This document shows, in pieces, positions 43,404-52,186 of a stretch of DNA of 64,000 bases. Position 1 is the stretch's first letter, and every line of letters starts with the position of its first letter. The notes beneath the pieces were generated by a model. That model ran no database searches and was not told where the DNA came from. It was given only the letters and a program-made list of their open reading frames with translations. Source of the DNA: Enterocloster aldenensis (lineage in GTDB: Bacteria > Bacillota > Clostridia > Lachnospirales > Lachnospiraceae); the NCBI RefSeq assembly GCF_003434055.1, contig NZ_QVEX01000011.1, positions 1 through 64,000 on the forward strand, written 5' to 3'. The position numbers and the translations under genes were made by a program.

Positions 43404-44030
43404 ATGTTTGTTGTGATGGATTATGGGGACAAAATCTGCCCTGACTTTACGTCTGCCCATGTAAAGACAGCAAATTACAGGCAGGAGGATTCCATTTTCA
43501 TGGGGCCATGGAAACCCCTTGTGAAGCGGCGGGGGTTTCCGGAAGAAAAAGGCAGGAATGTACTGGACCTGTTGTATGATAAGATAAAAACGGCTGGTGA
43601 GAAGGTGGATTATGTCTGTCTGGGCCAGATGACCACACTGGGGTGCCTGATGTTCACGCATCCGGATGTAAAGGAGGACATGGCAAGGATCCTGATCTGC
43701 CCAGGGGAACAGAATAAGGACAGGGATTACCCTGTATCGGAAGAACACATCCTGTCCGACCCCGTTGCTGCCAGGATTGTCATGAATGCGGATGTTAAAA
43801 AGATCATAATGGCTGAGAAAACACTCCAGTCCCAATATGAAACCCTCAAGCGCTGTATATCCGGGCTGGAACCCATGGACGCGGGTCCGGCTGTGTTTGC
43901 CTCGGTCATCCTGGACTTGGGATGCACCTATGGGTCCCTGTATATTGACAGGCTGGATATCTGTAAGAAGAAACCGAACACAGTCTTGATTGGAGGATAT
44001 TATGATGGAAAAAATCCCGGTAATCATTGA
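43404..44030 (+). CDS. Nucleoside hydrolase-like protein lacking the catalytic N terminus (pseudoenzyme candidate)
   Basis: A 208-residue protein whose middle aligns by eye with nucleoside hydrolases: VDYVCLGQMTTLGCLMFTHPD corresponds to the ALGPLTNLA segment of the next gene, and SEEHILSDPVAARIVMNADVKKIIMA to the AEFNIWADPHSAGIVFDSG segment. The N-terminal DTDPGxDD metal cluster and the C-terminal HDAVAV motif are missing, so it should not hydrolyse nucleosides. The frame is intact, with a ribosome site (AAAGGA), and overlaps the true hydrolase by 29 bp, so it appears to be a maintained gene and not a pseudogene. Role: binding subunit or regulator (inference). Confidence 0.7.
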   Translation: MFVVMDYGDKICPDFTSAHVKTANYRQEDSIFMGPWKPLVKRRGFPEEKGRNVLDLLYDKIKTAGEKVDYVCLGQMTTLGCLMFTHPDVKEDMARILICPGEQNKDRDYPVSEEHILSDPVAARIVMNADVKKIIMAEKTLQSQYETLKRCISGLEPMDAGPAVFASVILDLGCTYGSLYIDRLDICKKKPNTVLIGGYYDGKNPGNH

Positions 44031-44943
44031 TACGGATCCTGGCAGCGATGACATTTTCGCAATTTTCCTTGCAAACAGCAGCAGCCGGCTGGACATCAGG
44101 GGATTGTCCGTGGTTGCAGGTAATATGAAGGCAGAACTGACATTTGAAAATGGACTTGCCATCAATGAGTTTGCAGGAATCAATACCAAGGTTGCCTTTG
44201 GGGCTGAGGGACCGATGTGCATTGACCAGCGGGTGGGCTCCTTCCTCCACGGTGACAGGGGGCTTGGGAAATTTGACATCCCAAGCCCTTCAGGCAGCGC
44301 CCTGAAGCAGCCATCCTGGGACTTTATTCATGATGAGGCTGTCAGATGCAGGGGGGAACTTGTTATTATTGCTTTGGGACCGCTTACGAACCTGGCGGCA
44401 GCTATCCTGAAATATCCGGACATGGGGACCCTTATAAAAGAAATCGTGCTGATGGGAGGGTCGGCCGGTTATGGCAACCGTTCGGCATATGCCGAGTTTA
44501 ATATCTGGGCAGATCCCCACAGTGCCGGGATCGTGTTTGATTCCGGCATCCCGGTGCGCATGCTGGGCCTGAATGTGACAAACCGCTCGGCCATTCCGTT
44601 TGACAGGATGGGAGAGCTTTACAAGATAGAAAGCAGGATAAGCAGGGCCATTGAAGAGGTATTTTACTTTTATGAGGAATATTTCAGGAAAATGAATATT
44701 CCTGGAATTGTAATCCATGATGCGGTGGCAGTGGCGGCTGTCATTGACCCCTCCATGTTCACCTGGATGAAAGCCAGCGTTCAAGTGGAAACCCAGGGGA
44801 CCCTGGAAGACGGCAGGACCCTTGTGTACCATGGGGATGAGGACCGGGTCCTGATAGGTATGGATATTGACATGGACCGTTATGTTGCCCTTTGTACGGA
44901 CATGATGGAATATTACCAGAAAGAGGAAAAGATACGTGTATAA
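44002..44943 (+). CDS. Inosine-uridine-type nucleoside hydrolase
   Basis: Splits ribonucleosides to base and ribose. The 313-residue protein has the calcium/catalytic cluster IIDTDPGSDDIFA at residues 7-19, ALGPLTNLA (about 120), MGGSAGYGN, AEFNIWADPHSA (about 162) and the late HDAVAVAAV (about 237). Start could be ATG 44002 or 44005 (both after GGAGG); an ORF extension to a TTG at 43990 is unlikely. It lies downstream of the nucleoside-type importer and overlaps the next gene by 8 bp, so imported nucleoside is probably cleaved directly. Confidence 0.93.
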   Translation: MMEKIPVIIDTDPGSDDIFAIFLANSSSRLDIRGLSVVAGNMKAELTFENGLAINEFAGINTKVAFGAEGPMCIDQRVGSFLHGDRGLGKFDIPSPSGSALKQPSWDFIHDEAVRCRGELVIIALGPLTNLAAAILKYPDMGTLIKEIVLMGGSAGYGNRSAYAEFNIWADPHSAGIVFDSGIPVRMLGLNVTNRSAIPFDRMGELYKIESRISRAIEEVFYFYEEYFRKMNIPGIVIHDAVAVAAVIDPSMFTWMKASVQVETQGTLEDGRTLVYHGDEDRVLIGMDIDMDRYVALCTDMMEYYQKEEKIRV

Positions 44944-46183
44944 GGTAAGCGCGGAAAGGATACGAAAGGATATTGAAACCCTAAGCCGGATTTCATCCAC
45001 TCCTCTTGAGCAGGGAATTACCAGGATCAGCTGGACCAGGGAATACGCAAGAGGCACTGATTATATCAAACAGCGTATGGAGGAAACCGGACTTCAGATA
45101 TGGGAAGATGATCTGGGCAATGTGTGCGGGCTTATGAAGGGAAATCCCGGTAAGGGTGTCATTGTAACCGGGTCCCATCTGGATACGGTCATCTGCTCGG
45201 GGGCATACGACGGGATACAGGGGGTTGCCTGTGCAATGGAGGCAGCCAGGTACCTGATGGAGAACCGGATAAAGCTAAACCATTCATTGGAAATCATAGG
45301 CATGGTGGAGGAGGAAGGCACACGCACCGGCAATGTGCTCACTGGGAGTGCCTACCTATGCAGGTCATTGGCAGATGGGACGGTTCCATATTATAAGGAC
45401 CCGGACGGCGTATCCCTGGATGAGATGCTCAGACAGTACAGGAAGGAAGAAACAAGAAAGGTGGACCGCCGCAGGGCGCTGGAGGAACCTCCTGCCGCAT
45501 TCATAGAGGTCCACGATGAACAGGGACCTGTGCTGGAACAAAAGGGGATTGAAATCGGCATTGTCCGAAAGATACGGGGAATCATCAATTTTGAAGTAAG
45601 GATGAAGGGAAAAGGAGGGCACCCCGGCACGGTGCCCATGAACTTAAGGAGGGACAGCAGTCTTTCCGCCTATGAGGTCTGTCTGAAGGCCAGCCGTTTT
45701 GTGGAACAGGAATATAATGACAAGGCCACCATCACGGTAGGGAAAATGAAACTGCTTCCCGGGTCCGGCAACAGCATTGTACAGGAAACCGTCTTTTCAG
45801 TGGACATACGTTTCAGCAGCCAGGACATTGGGGAAAGGATTGAACAGCAGGTCCATAGGTATCTGGAGGAGGCTGCCCGTCAAAGAGGGCTATCCGTTGA
45901 AATAAAATCATTTACAAGAAAACCTCCATGCCCGCTGGATGAAAAGATGATTGATGCGGTCAGGCAGTCCTGCCTGGATATGGGCGAGGCCTGCCTGCTG
46001 ATGGACAGCGGCGCGGGACACGATTCCATGAATTTTGCGTCCATATGTCCAACGGTCATGATATTTTCCCAGTGTGCCGGAGGAATCAGCCATCATGTGG
46101 AGGAATATGTATCTGAAAAAGCCCTGGAGAAGGTAACGGAGGCCTTGATACGTACGATTATAAGATTGGATAAGGAGATTTAA
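44936..46183 (+). CDS. M20 family amidohydrolase (allantoate/N-carbamoyl-amino acid hydrolase type)
   Basis: A 415-residue zinc peptidase-like enzyme of the AllC/HyuC/beta-ureidopropionase group, which removes the carbamoyl group from N-carbamoyl amino acids, ureidopropionate or allantoate. Metal-site motifs: GSHLDTV (about 82-88), EEEGTR (about 126), HDEQGP (about 194), the dimer-domain GGHPGTVPM, GAGHDSMNFA (about 360) and SHHVEE. It starts with GTG overlapping the nucleoside hydrolase. Position suggests work on a ring-opened base, but no ring-opening enzyme (dihydropyrimidinase, allantoinase) is in the window. Confidence 0.9.
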   Translation: MYKVSAERIRKDIETLSRISSTPLEQGITRISWTREYARGTDYIKQRMEETGLQIWEDDLGNVCGLMKGNPGKGVIVTGSHLDTVICSGAYDGIQGVACAMEAARYLMENRIKLNHSLEIIGMVEEEGTRTGNVLTGSAYLCRSLADGTVPYYKDPDGVSLDEMLRQYRKEETRKVDRRRALEEPPAAFIEVHDEQGPVLEQKGIEIGIVRKIRGIINFEVRMKGKGGHPGTVPMNLRRDSSLSAYEVCLKASRFVEQEYNDKATITVGKMKLLPGSGNSIVQETVFSVDIRFSSQDIGERIEQQVHRYLEEAARQRGLSVEIKSFTRKPPCPLDEKMIDAVRQSCLDMGEACLLMDSGAGHDSMNFASICPTVMIFSQCAGGISHHVEEYVSEKALEKVTEALIRTIIRLDKEI

Positions 46184-46187
46184 GGAA

Positions 46188-46691
46188 ATGGGATCAGATA
46201 AGAAAAAAACAGAAGGAGCGCAGGACCACGGCCAGGAAATAGATGAACCGGTGTCCATGTATATCCTGTTTGCAAGAATGTTTTCCATTATAGCCAGGCG
46301 CATAGAAGAGAGGCTGGGGGATGAGGGACGTGAAATCATGGTCCGGTCCGTACAGGAGTTTGGCGAAGAGCGGGGAAAGGATATTGCCAGAAGGGCGCGG
46401 CAGAAGGGAAATGAAAACGACCTTCAGAATTACCTGGTGAACTATGACATGGAGCGCAGCGGTCTGTTCGGCTATGAGAATACATACGGGGAAGATGAGG
46501 TCAGGCAGGAATTTGACAGGTGCATCTTTGCAGAGACCTGGATGAAAGAAGGGCAGGAGCGTTACGGCCGTATTTACTGTGAAAATATTGACCCTTCCAT
46601 TGCCCGCGGATACAATGAAAGGCTTGTGTGCGAACATGACAAGATGATGTATGATGACCATAAATGCACCTTCTGCTTTAAGATGAAATGA
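46188..46691 (+). CDS. ATC hydrolase-like (L-2-amino-thiazoline-4-carboxylate hydrolase family) protein
   Basis: A 167-residue protein resembling the ATC_hydrolase family: helical N half with FGEERGKDIARRARQKG (about 62-78), CIFAETW (about 110), YCENIDPSIARGYNERL (about 128-145) and a C-terminal HKCTFCF. The family name comes from one thiazoline ring-opening enzyme; most members in gut Clostridia are unassigned and often sit beside M20 carbamoylases, as here (4 bp downstream). Likely hydrolyses a cyclic or carbamoyl compound linked to this pathway. No terminator is evident after it. Confidence 0.75.
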   Translation: MGSDKKKTEGAQDHGQEIDEPVSMYILFARMFSIIARRIEERLGDEGREIMVRSVQEFGEERGKDIARRARQKGNENDLQNYLVNYDMERSGLFGYENTYGEDEVRQEFDRCIFAETWMKEGQERYGRIYCENIDPSIARGYNERLVCEHDKMMYDDHKCTFCFKMK

Positions 46692-46742
46692 TCTGCGCAG
46701 GGCTGCCCTATGTACCCCATCAGGAAAAAGTAAGTAAAAATA

Positions 46743-46771
46743 TTGACAGAAGCATGAATATCTGTTATAGT
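46743..46771 (+). promoter_or_regulatory. Promoter of the DEAD-box helicase leader
   Basis: TTGACA (46743-46748), 17-bp spacer, TATAGT (46766-46771). It gives an untranslated leader of about 280 bases before the helicase ATG, with the structure listed next. Confidence 0.75.
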
Positions 46772-46787
46772 TAATTACCGTAGGAAG

Positions 46788-46834
46788 CGAGAGGATGAAA
46801 GGCCGCGACGTGCCTGTATTACCTCTCGTTTTTT
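46788..46834 (+). terminator. Attenuator-like hairpin in the helicase leader
   Basis: CGAGAGG (46788-46794) pairs with CCTCTCG (46822-46828), followed by six T residues; the 27-base loop contains an inner stem AGGC / GCCT. The terminator begins only about ten bases after the predicted transcript start, so it would act as a conditional stop upstream of the gene. The remaining leader (46835-47055) shows no gene that I can support. Confidence 0.65.
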
Positions 46835-47055
46835 GTGTGAAAAGGATGTTCGTTTCGTGAAGGAACGCTCTTAATATTGCGGTGCATCACATGTCATATT
46901 TCCTGAGCAGGGGTGCGGGTATGGGGCTGTATAAGGTTATACGGCGCCACACCGGGAAATATGGTTCTGGCGGTAATGTGGGGGAAATGCACAAGGCGGC
47001 CTGTCTCATGCCCATGAGGGGAAGAGGCGGAGGAAGAAAGGACATAATCAGTTAT

Positions 47056-48774
47056 ATGGAGACAGTTAAGTTTGACGAGTTACAATTAGATGAAAGAATT
47101 ATCCGTGCGATTACGGAAATGGGATTTGAGGAGGCTTCACCGATCCAGGCCCAGGCCATCCCGGTGGCCATGGAAGGCCGTGACATGATTGGCCAGGCCC
47201 AGACCGGTACAGGCAAGACAGCGGCCTTTGGAATCCCCCTTCTTCAGAAGGTGGATCCAAAGGTGAAAAAGCTTCAGGCCATCATACTGCTTCCCACAAG
47301 GGAGCTGGCAATCCAGGTGGCAGAGGAAATGCGCCGTCTGGCCAAGTTCATGCATGGCACAAAGGTGCTTCCCATTTACGGAGGACAGGATATTGTAAAG
47401 CAGATACGTTCCTTAAAGGACGGCACACAGATTGTGGTGGGGACCCCGGGACGTGTGATGGACCATATGCGCCGCAAGACGGTAAAGATGGACCATGTGC
47501 ACACCGTTGTGCTGGACGAAGCGGACGAGATGCTGAATATGGGATTTTTAGAGGATATGGAAACCATCTTAAGCCAGCTTCCCGAAGAGAGGCAGACCCT
47601 GATGTTTTCAGCAACCATGCCTCAGGCCATTGCGGATATTGCCAGGAAGTTCCAGGATAATCCCGTAACGGTCCGGGTCATCAAAAAGGAACTGACCGTT
47701 CCCAAGGTGACCCAGTATTATTATGAAGTGAAGCCAAAGAACAAGGTGGAGGTTATGTGCAGGCTGTTAGACATGTATGCCCCAAAGCTTTCCATTGTGT
47801 TCTGCAACACAAAGAGGCAGGTGGATGAACTGGTGCAGGCGCTTCAGGGCAGGGGATACTTTGCAGAAGGCCTTCACGGGGATCTGAAGCAGGTACAGCG
47901 TGACCGGGTCATGGGCAGCTTCCGCAACGGACGTACGGAAATCCTGGTGGCTACGGATGTGGCGGCCCGCGGCATTGACGTAGGCGATGTGGAAGCAGTA
48001 TTTAACTACGATGTGCCCCAGGATGACGAGTACTATGTACACAGGATCGGCCGTACCGGAAGGGCTGGCCGCGAAGGCAAGGCCTTCAGCCTGGTTGTGG
48101 GCAAGGAAGTGTATAAACTGCGCGACATCCAGCGCTACTGCAAGACCAAGATCCTTCCCCAGGCCATCCCATCCCTGAACGATATTACGGAAATTAAGGT
48201 GGAGAAGGTTCTGGACCAGGTGATGGATATACTGAATGACAATGACCTGACCAAGATGGTGAACATCATTGAGAAAAAGCTCATAGAAGAAGATTATACT
48301 TCCATGGACCTGGCTGCGGCTCTTCTCAAGATGAACATGGGCGATGAGAATGAAGATGTCATTGACTGTACAATGCCAACCCGTTCCCTGGATGACCTGG
48401 ACAGCTTCGGAAGAGGCGCGGGCCGCGGGCGCGGACGTGAGAGAGGCGCTTCCTCTGCTTACGGACGGAGCCGCAGGGGCGCCACCGACAGGGCTGCTGT
48501 CGACTATGTCCTGGGCGAGGGAGATGAGAAGATGGCAAGGCTTTTCATCAACATCGGCAAGGCCCAGAGGGTCACGCCAGGAGATATCCTGGGCGCTGTT
48601 GCAGGGGAGTCAGGAATCCCCGGACGTATGGTTGGAAGCATTGACATGTACGACGGATACACATTTGTGGATGTACCCGGACAGTATGCGGATGAGGTGC
48701 TGAAGGCAATGTCACATGCCAAGATCAAAGGAAAGAACGTGCATGTGGAAAAGGCAAACAGTAATAGAAGATAG
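47056..48774 (+). CDS. DEAD-box ATP-dependent RNA helicase with DbpA-type RNA-binding domain
   Basis: A 572-residue RNA helicase (CshA/DeaD group): Q-motif MGFEEASPIQAQAIP, motif I AQTGTGKTAAF (about 44-54), motif II LDEADEML, motif III SATMP, motif VI HRIGRTGRAGR (about 330). After about residue 450 there is an Arg/Gly-rich linker (RGAGRGRGRERG) and a DbpA-like RNA-binding domain (about 490-570; RLFINIGKAQRVTPGDI). Such helicases remodel rRNA and mRNA, often in the cold. The first methionine that gives the usual METVKFDEL start is used; its ribosome site is AAAGGA 13 bases upstream, so the start is a little less certain. Confidence 0.94.
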   Translation: METVKFDELQLDERIIRAITEMGFEEASPIQAQAIPVAMEGRDMIGQAQTGTGKTAAFGIPLLQKVDPKVKKLQAIILLPTRELAIQVAEEMRRLAKFMHGTKVLPIYGGQDIVKQIRSLKDGTQIVVGTPGRVMDHMRRKTVKMDHVHTVVLDEADEMLNMGFLEDMETILSQLPEERQTLMFSATMPQAIADIARKFQDNPVTVRVIKKELTVPKVTQYYYEVKPKNKVEVMCRLLDMYAPKLSIVFCNTKRQVDELVQALQGRGYFAEGLHGDLKQVQRDRVMGSFRNGRTEILVATDVAARGIDVGDVEAVFNYDVPQDDEYYVHRIGRTGRAGREGKAFSLVVGKEVYKLRDIQRYCKTKILPQAIPSLNDITEIKVEKVLDQVMDILNDNDLTKMVNIIEKKLIEEDYTSMDLAAALLKMNMGDENEDVIDCTMPTRSLDDLDSFGRGAGRGRGRERGASSAYGRSRRGATDRAAVDYVLGEGDEKMARLFINIGKAQRVTPGDILGAVAGESGIPGRMVGSIDMYDGYTFVDVPGQYADEVLKAMSHAKIKGKNVHVEKANSNRR

Positions 48775-48785
48775 ACCATGAGATA

Positions 48786-48834
48786 AAGGCGGGGCGCTGT
48801 GTGAAGTTACACGGCGCCTGCCTTGTTTGCTTTA
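48786..48834 (+). terminator. Imperfect hairpin after the helicase gene
   Basis: AAGGC and GCCTT ends with GGGCGCTGTGT against ACACGGCGCC inside, several mismatches, followed by GTTTGCTTT. A weak terminator at most. Confidence 0.5.
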
Positions 48835-48894
48835 TGCAATTTCCAAACACATACGGGCATGTCAGGGCTCAATGGAAGATAGGAGGTCATGCAG

Positions 48895-49641
48895 ATGAAG
48901 GAAGGTTACGCGGACAACCGCTTTGCTTCATTATATTATAAGGAACTGGGGCAGGGAGTGCCCCTTGTGATGCTTCATGGAAATGGCGAGAGCCACCAGA
49001 TATTCGGACGGCTGTCAGAACTTATGAGCAGGCACTACCGGGTCATCCTTATGGACAGCCGCGGGCATGGTGCTTCAAAACTAAGGGATACGGTGCGCGC
49101 CCAGGAGCTTACCACTTCCAGTATGGCAGATGACGTGGTACAGGTAATGGACGTCCTCCATGTGCCAAAGGCGGTAATCCTGGGCTTCAGCGACGGCGCC
49201 AACGTGGCCCTGGAGGCAGCCAGCCGCTATCCGGATAAGGTGCTGGCCGTGGTGGCTGTCAGCGGCAATGCGCTGCCAAGGGGCATGACGGCTGTTTCCT
49301 ATGCCCAGGTCAAGTCCGGTTATGGGTTCTGGCGCGTGATGGAGAAGCTGCCCCTGCCTCAGGGAATGAAGGAACGGGCGGTATCAGGCCGCCAGTTAAA
49401 TGGGCTGATGGCCAACTGGCCCCATCTCACGGCAGAAAAACTGTCCCTGATCCAGGCGCCGGTGCTGCTTCTTACCGGCCGCCGCGATATGATACGCCCC
49501 CGTCATTCCCTGTGGATGGGGGAGCAGATCCCGGATGCAAAGGTGGTGTTTGTCAAGGGGGCGGACCATTTTACGCTGCTGAAAAAGGAAAGGGCCTATG
49601 CGGGCCATATCGTCAGATGGCTGCGGGAAAAGGGGCTGTAG
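48895..49641 (+). CDS. Alpha/beta hydrolase
   Basis: A 248-residue alpha/beta-hydrolase: oxyanion segment LVMLHGNGES (about 21-30), nucleophile elbow LGFSDGANVAL (Ser about residue 98), an acid in LLTGRRDMIRP (about 200) and catalytic His in GADHFTLL (about 223). Substrate unknown. The methionine two codons upstream is only two bases from AGGAGG, so the second ATG is used. It is convergent with the DUF362 gene. Confidence 0.87.
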   Translation: MKEGYADNRFASLYYKELGQGVPLVMLHGNGESHQIFGRLSELMSRHYRVILMDSRGHGASKLRDTVRAQELTTSSMADDVVQVMDVLHVPKAVILGFSDGANVALEAASRYPDKVLAVVAVSGNALPRGMTAVSYAQVKSGYGFWRVMEKLPLPQGMKERAVSGRQLNGLMANWPHLTAEKLSLIQAPVLLLTGRRDMIRPRHSLWMGEQIPDAKVVFVKGADHFTLLKKERAYAGHIVRWLREKGL

Positions 49642-49677
49642 GATAGGGGGTATGCGTTCCGGTCCTTTTATCCGGCC

Positions 49678-50772
49678 TTATTTCCAGTTTTCACTTAAAA
49701 AGTCCACGATATCAGCTGCCTTTGGCGGACATCCGCCCAGGGTTTTTGCAAAGCAGGAGGTGCATTGGCCGATGCCGATGTGGCCTTCTTTTCCTTTGTA
49801 GCCCTGGCCGATGCAGATGGGGCCAAGGCCCTTTCTCAGGTATCCGCTGTCATTCAGACGGTCCAGGGCATAAATCAGGGAGCCGTAACAGGCGCTGCAG
49901 GCATCGGAGGGCATGGTGTAAGAAGCCAGGTTTTGAACCCGTCTGGTCATGGGGAACCTGCTGTCCGCCTCAGACGCCTGGTTTAAGTAAATCATGTTGG
50001 CATGGGCAACATCCGTGCTTCCCACGCCCAGGCGCTCCGCCAGGGTGATATAAGGAACATCCTCAGCGGAATAACCCATACAGCTGCACACAAATGCATC
50101 GCAGAGCACCGGGTCCTTCAGTCCAAGCACGCGGTTCATCACCACCGGATTGCCGCCTTCCTCAAAATCCAGGTCCCCGCAGATATTGTCCACCAGAATG
50201 AAGCCGCCTGGTACGATGGTGTTCAGATGGGCAATGGGCTTATGAAGGCCCAGGGTGTGGAAGCGGCGTTTTTCTGAATTGGGGATGATTCCTTTGTTGT
50301 TCTTAAGGGCGCAGGTAACCGTTGTCTGGCAGTGTCCCTTGAGGACCGGCATGTTAATCATATAGTCCACGGCAGCCGCCTTGTCACAGAGCTTGATCTT
50401 CATTCCGGCAGCGTCATATTCCTTCCATGTATCTTTTTGCAGGTCCTCAAAGGGAATGCCATAACGGCGGCAGACCCGGTCATATCCCGCTGCCCGAAAG
50501 GCCTCCCCGGTCCGGTCGCCCACCCAGGAACCTTCCATCACGGTGATATCCTTAAATCCATGCTCCTGAAGGTATTCAATGACCCCGGCCAGCAGTTCGC
50601 CGTGGGTGGTGGCCCCGCTGGACGGGTCCTTGGCCGTGACCAGGTTGGGCTTTAAGGCCACCTTCTTATCCCTGCTGCCGATATCCCCGGCCACATCAGC
50701 CTGTTCCAGCACCTTTTTTGCCATATTTTTATAATCCCTGCCGTGAATGATGATGATATCGTTTTTTTCCAT
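49678..50772 (-). CDS. DUF362 domain protein
   Basis: A 364-residue protein of the DUF362 family (found in iron-sulfur and cofactor-related contexts; function unassigned). Visible: KVALKPNLV near residue 35, VMEGSWVGDRTGEAFRAAG (about 80-98), INMPVLKGHCQTTVTCALKNNKG (in 138-160) and a C-terminal cluster of cysteines (ACSACYGS, CIGQG, GQCTSC, GGCPP), which could bind a metal centre though the classical ferredoxin spacing is absent. The ATG follows AGGAGGAACC. Monocistronic. Confidence 0.85.
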   Translation of the reverse strand: MEKNDIIIIHGRDYKNMAKKVLEQADVAGDIGSRDKKVALKPNLVTAKDPSSGATTHGELLAGVIEYLQEHGFKDITVMEGSWVGDRTGEAFRAAGYDRVCRRYGIPFEDLQKDTWKEYDAAGMKIKLCDKAAAVDYMINMPVLKGHCQTTVTCALKNNKGIIPNSEKRRFHTLGLHKPIAHLNTIVPGGFILVDNICGDLDFEEGGNPVVMNRVLGLKDPVLCDAFVCSCMGYSAEDVPYITLAERLGVGSTDVAHANMIYLNQASEADSRFPMTRRVQNLASYTMPSDACSACYGSLIYALDRLNDSGYLRKGLGPICIGQGYKGKEGHIGIGQCTSCFAKTLGGCPPKAADIVDFLSENWK

Positions 50773-50967
50773 ATGTAAAGGTTCCTCCTGTTGTTTTTCT
50801 GTTTTAATACAGATGTTTTTTCCTATTATATATGTTAAATCCCATTTTGTGAATAGGCGGGACGCGATTGGGTGCATATGCTTTTAATATGTCTGTCCCG
50901 CATTGACGGATACACAAAAAAGGGTTATGATGTGGTGGAATGTAAAGGAAGGACAGGAGTGGGCTTG

Positions 50968-51435
50968 ATGGTTAAGACAAATGTGATGAGGCTTTTGGAT
51001 GCGGCAGGGATTGCCTATGGGACAGGAACCTATGAGGTGGATGAAAATGACCTGTCGGGCAGCCATGCAGCGGACCTTTTGGGAGTGGAGCATGACAGGA
51101 TGTACAAAACCCTGGTACTGAAGGGCGGGAAAAAGGGATATTTTGTGTGCTGCATCCCTGTGGATGAGGAACTGGACCTTAAAAAGGCGGCCAGGGCGGC
51201 AGGGGAAAAGAAGGTGGAAATGATCCACGTCAAGGATATGCTGGCAGTGACCGGTTATATCAGGGGCGGCTGTTCCCCCATTGGGATGAAGAAGCATTAC
51301 CCCATTTATATAGAAGAGATGGCACAGCTTCATGATACCGTCATGGTAAGTGCGGGTCAGCGGGGAATCCAGGTCACGCTGGAACCGGAAGCCCTGAGGG
51401 CATATGTGGAGGGGATATTTGTTTCCCTTGTTTAG
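50968..51435 (+). CDS. ybaK: Cys-tRNA(Pro)/Cys-tRNA(Cys) deacylase, YbaK/EbsC type
   Basis: A 155-residue trans-editing protein that hydrolyses mischarged Cys-tRNA(Pro). Recognisable: the N-terminal NVMRLLDAAGIAYG, MYKTLVLKGGKKGYFVCCIP (about 50-69), with the conserved catalytic-site Lys, and GYIRGGCSPIGMKKHYPIYI (about 93-112), then SAGQRGIQV near the end. The frame opens 32 codons earlier, but the ATG with GGAG about ten bases before it fits the family's N terminus. Confidence 0.92.
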   Translation: MVKTNVMRLLDAAGIAYGTGTYEVDENDLSGSHAADLLGVEHDRMYKTLVLKGGKKGYFVCCIPVDEELDLKKAARAAGEKKVEMIHVKDMLAVTGYIRGGCSPIGMKKHYPIYIEEMAQLHDTVMVSAGQRGIQVTLEPEALRAYVEGIFVSLV

Positions 51436-51456
51436 GGAAGCGGATTGTATTATAAT
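51428..51456 (+). promoter_or_regulatory. Promoter of deoC-cdd-pdp
   Basis: TTGTTT (51428-51433), 17-bp spacer, TATAAT (51451-51456), overlapping the end of ybaK and 34 bp before the deoC ATG. Confidence 0.6.
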
Positions 51457-51490
51457 GGAATAAAACCAATGTTAAAGGAGAAGGGAACCT

Positions 51491-52186
51491 ATGGACAGAA
51501 AAGAAATTTACAGCAGGGTAGACCACACATTATTGGGGCAGGATGCCACATGGAGCCAGATTAAGGAAATCTGCGACGACGCCATGGCCTATGGAACGGC
51601 CAGCGTATGCATACCGCCGTCCTATGTAAAGCGCGCAAAGGAATACGTGGGGGACAGGATGGCGGTATGCACGGTCATTGGTTTTCCCAATGGTTATAAT
51701 ACAACGGCGGTCAAGGTCTTTGAGACAAAGGATGCCATTGCCAACGGAGCGGATGAGATTGACATGGTCATCAACATCGGTGACTTAAAGGATAAGGCCT
51801 ATGACCGCATAAAAGATGAAATCACCCAGCTGAAGGCTGCCTGCGGCGGCCATATCCTGAAGGTGATCATCGAGACCTGCCTGCTTACGGATGAGGAAAA
51901 GATTAAGATGTGTGAAATTGTCACCCAGGCCGGAGCGGATTTCATCAAGACATCCACCGGGTTTTCCAAGGCAGGGGCAACGTTCGCGGATATCAGACTC
52001 TTCTCCGGGCATATCGGGGAAGGCGTGCGCATGAAGGCTGCCGGAGGGATTAAGTCCTTTGAGGATGCGGAGGAATTCATCAGCCTGGGCGCGGAGCGCC
52101 TGGGAACCAGCCGGATCGTCAAGCTGGCCAAGGCGGAAAGGGGGAGTGGGGATGGACAGGCAAAAGCTGATACAGACAGCTATTGA
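51491..52186 (+). CDS. deoC: Deoxyribose-phosphate aldolase
   Basis: Cleaves 2-deoxyribose 5-phosphate to glyceraldehyde 3-phosphate and acetaldehyde, using a lysine Schiff base. The 231-residue TIM-barrel shows [10 protein letters not shown] (residues 11-20), EIDMVINIG (about 92), KVIIETCLL (about 119) and the Schiff-base motif FIKTSTGF (about 152-159). AAAGGAGAAGGG precedes the ATG. First gene of a deoxynucleoside catabolic operon; its end overlaps cdd by 35 bp. Confidence 0.96.
   Translation: MDRKEIYSRVDHTLLGQDATWSQIKEICDDAMAYGTASVCIPPSYVKRAKEYVGDRMAVCTVIGFPNGYNTTAVKVFETKDAIANGADEIDMVINIGDLKDKAYDRIKDEITQLKAACGGHILKVIIETCLLTDEEKIKMCEIVTQAGADFIKTSTGFSKAGATFADIRLFSGHIGEGVRMKAAGGIKSFEDAEEFISLGAERLGTSRIVKLAKAERGSGDGQAKADTDSY

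Noticed and set aside
43404..44030. Pseudogene fragment of the nucleoside hydrolase
   Set aside because: The frame is uninterrupted, has its own ribosome site and unrelated N- and C-terminal parts; a simple truncated duplicate would show closer identity to its neighbour.
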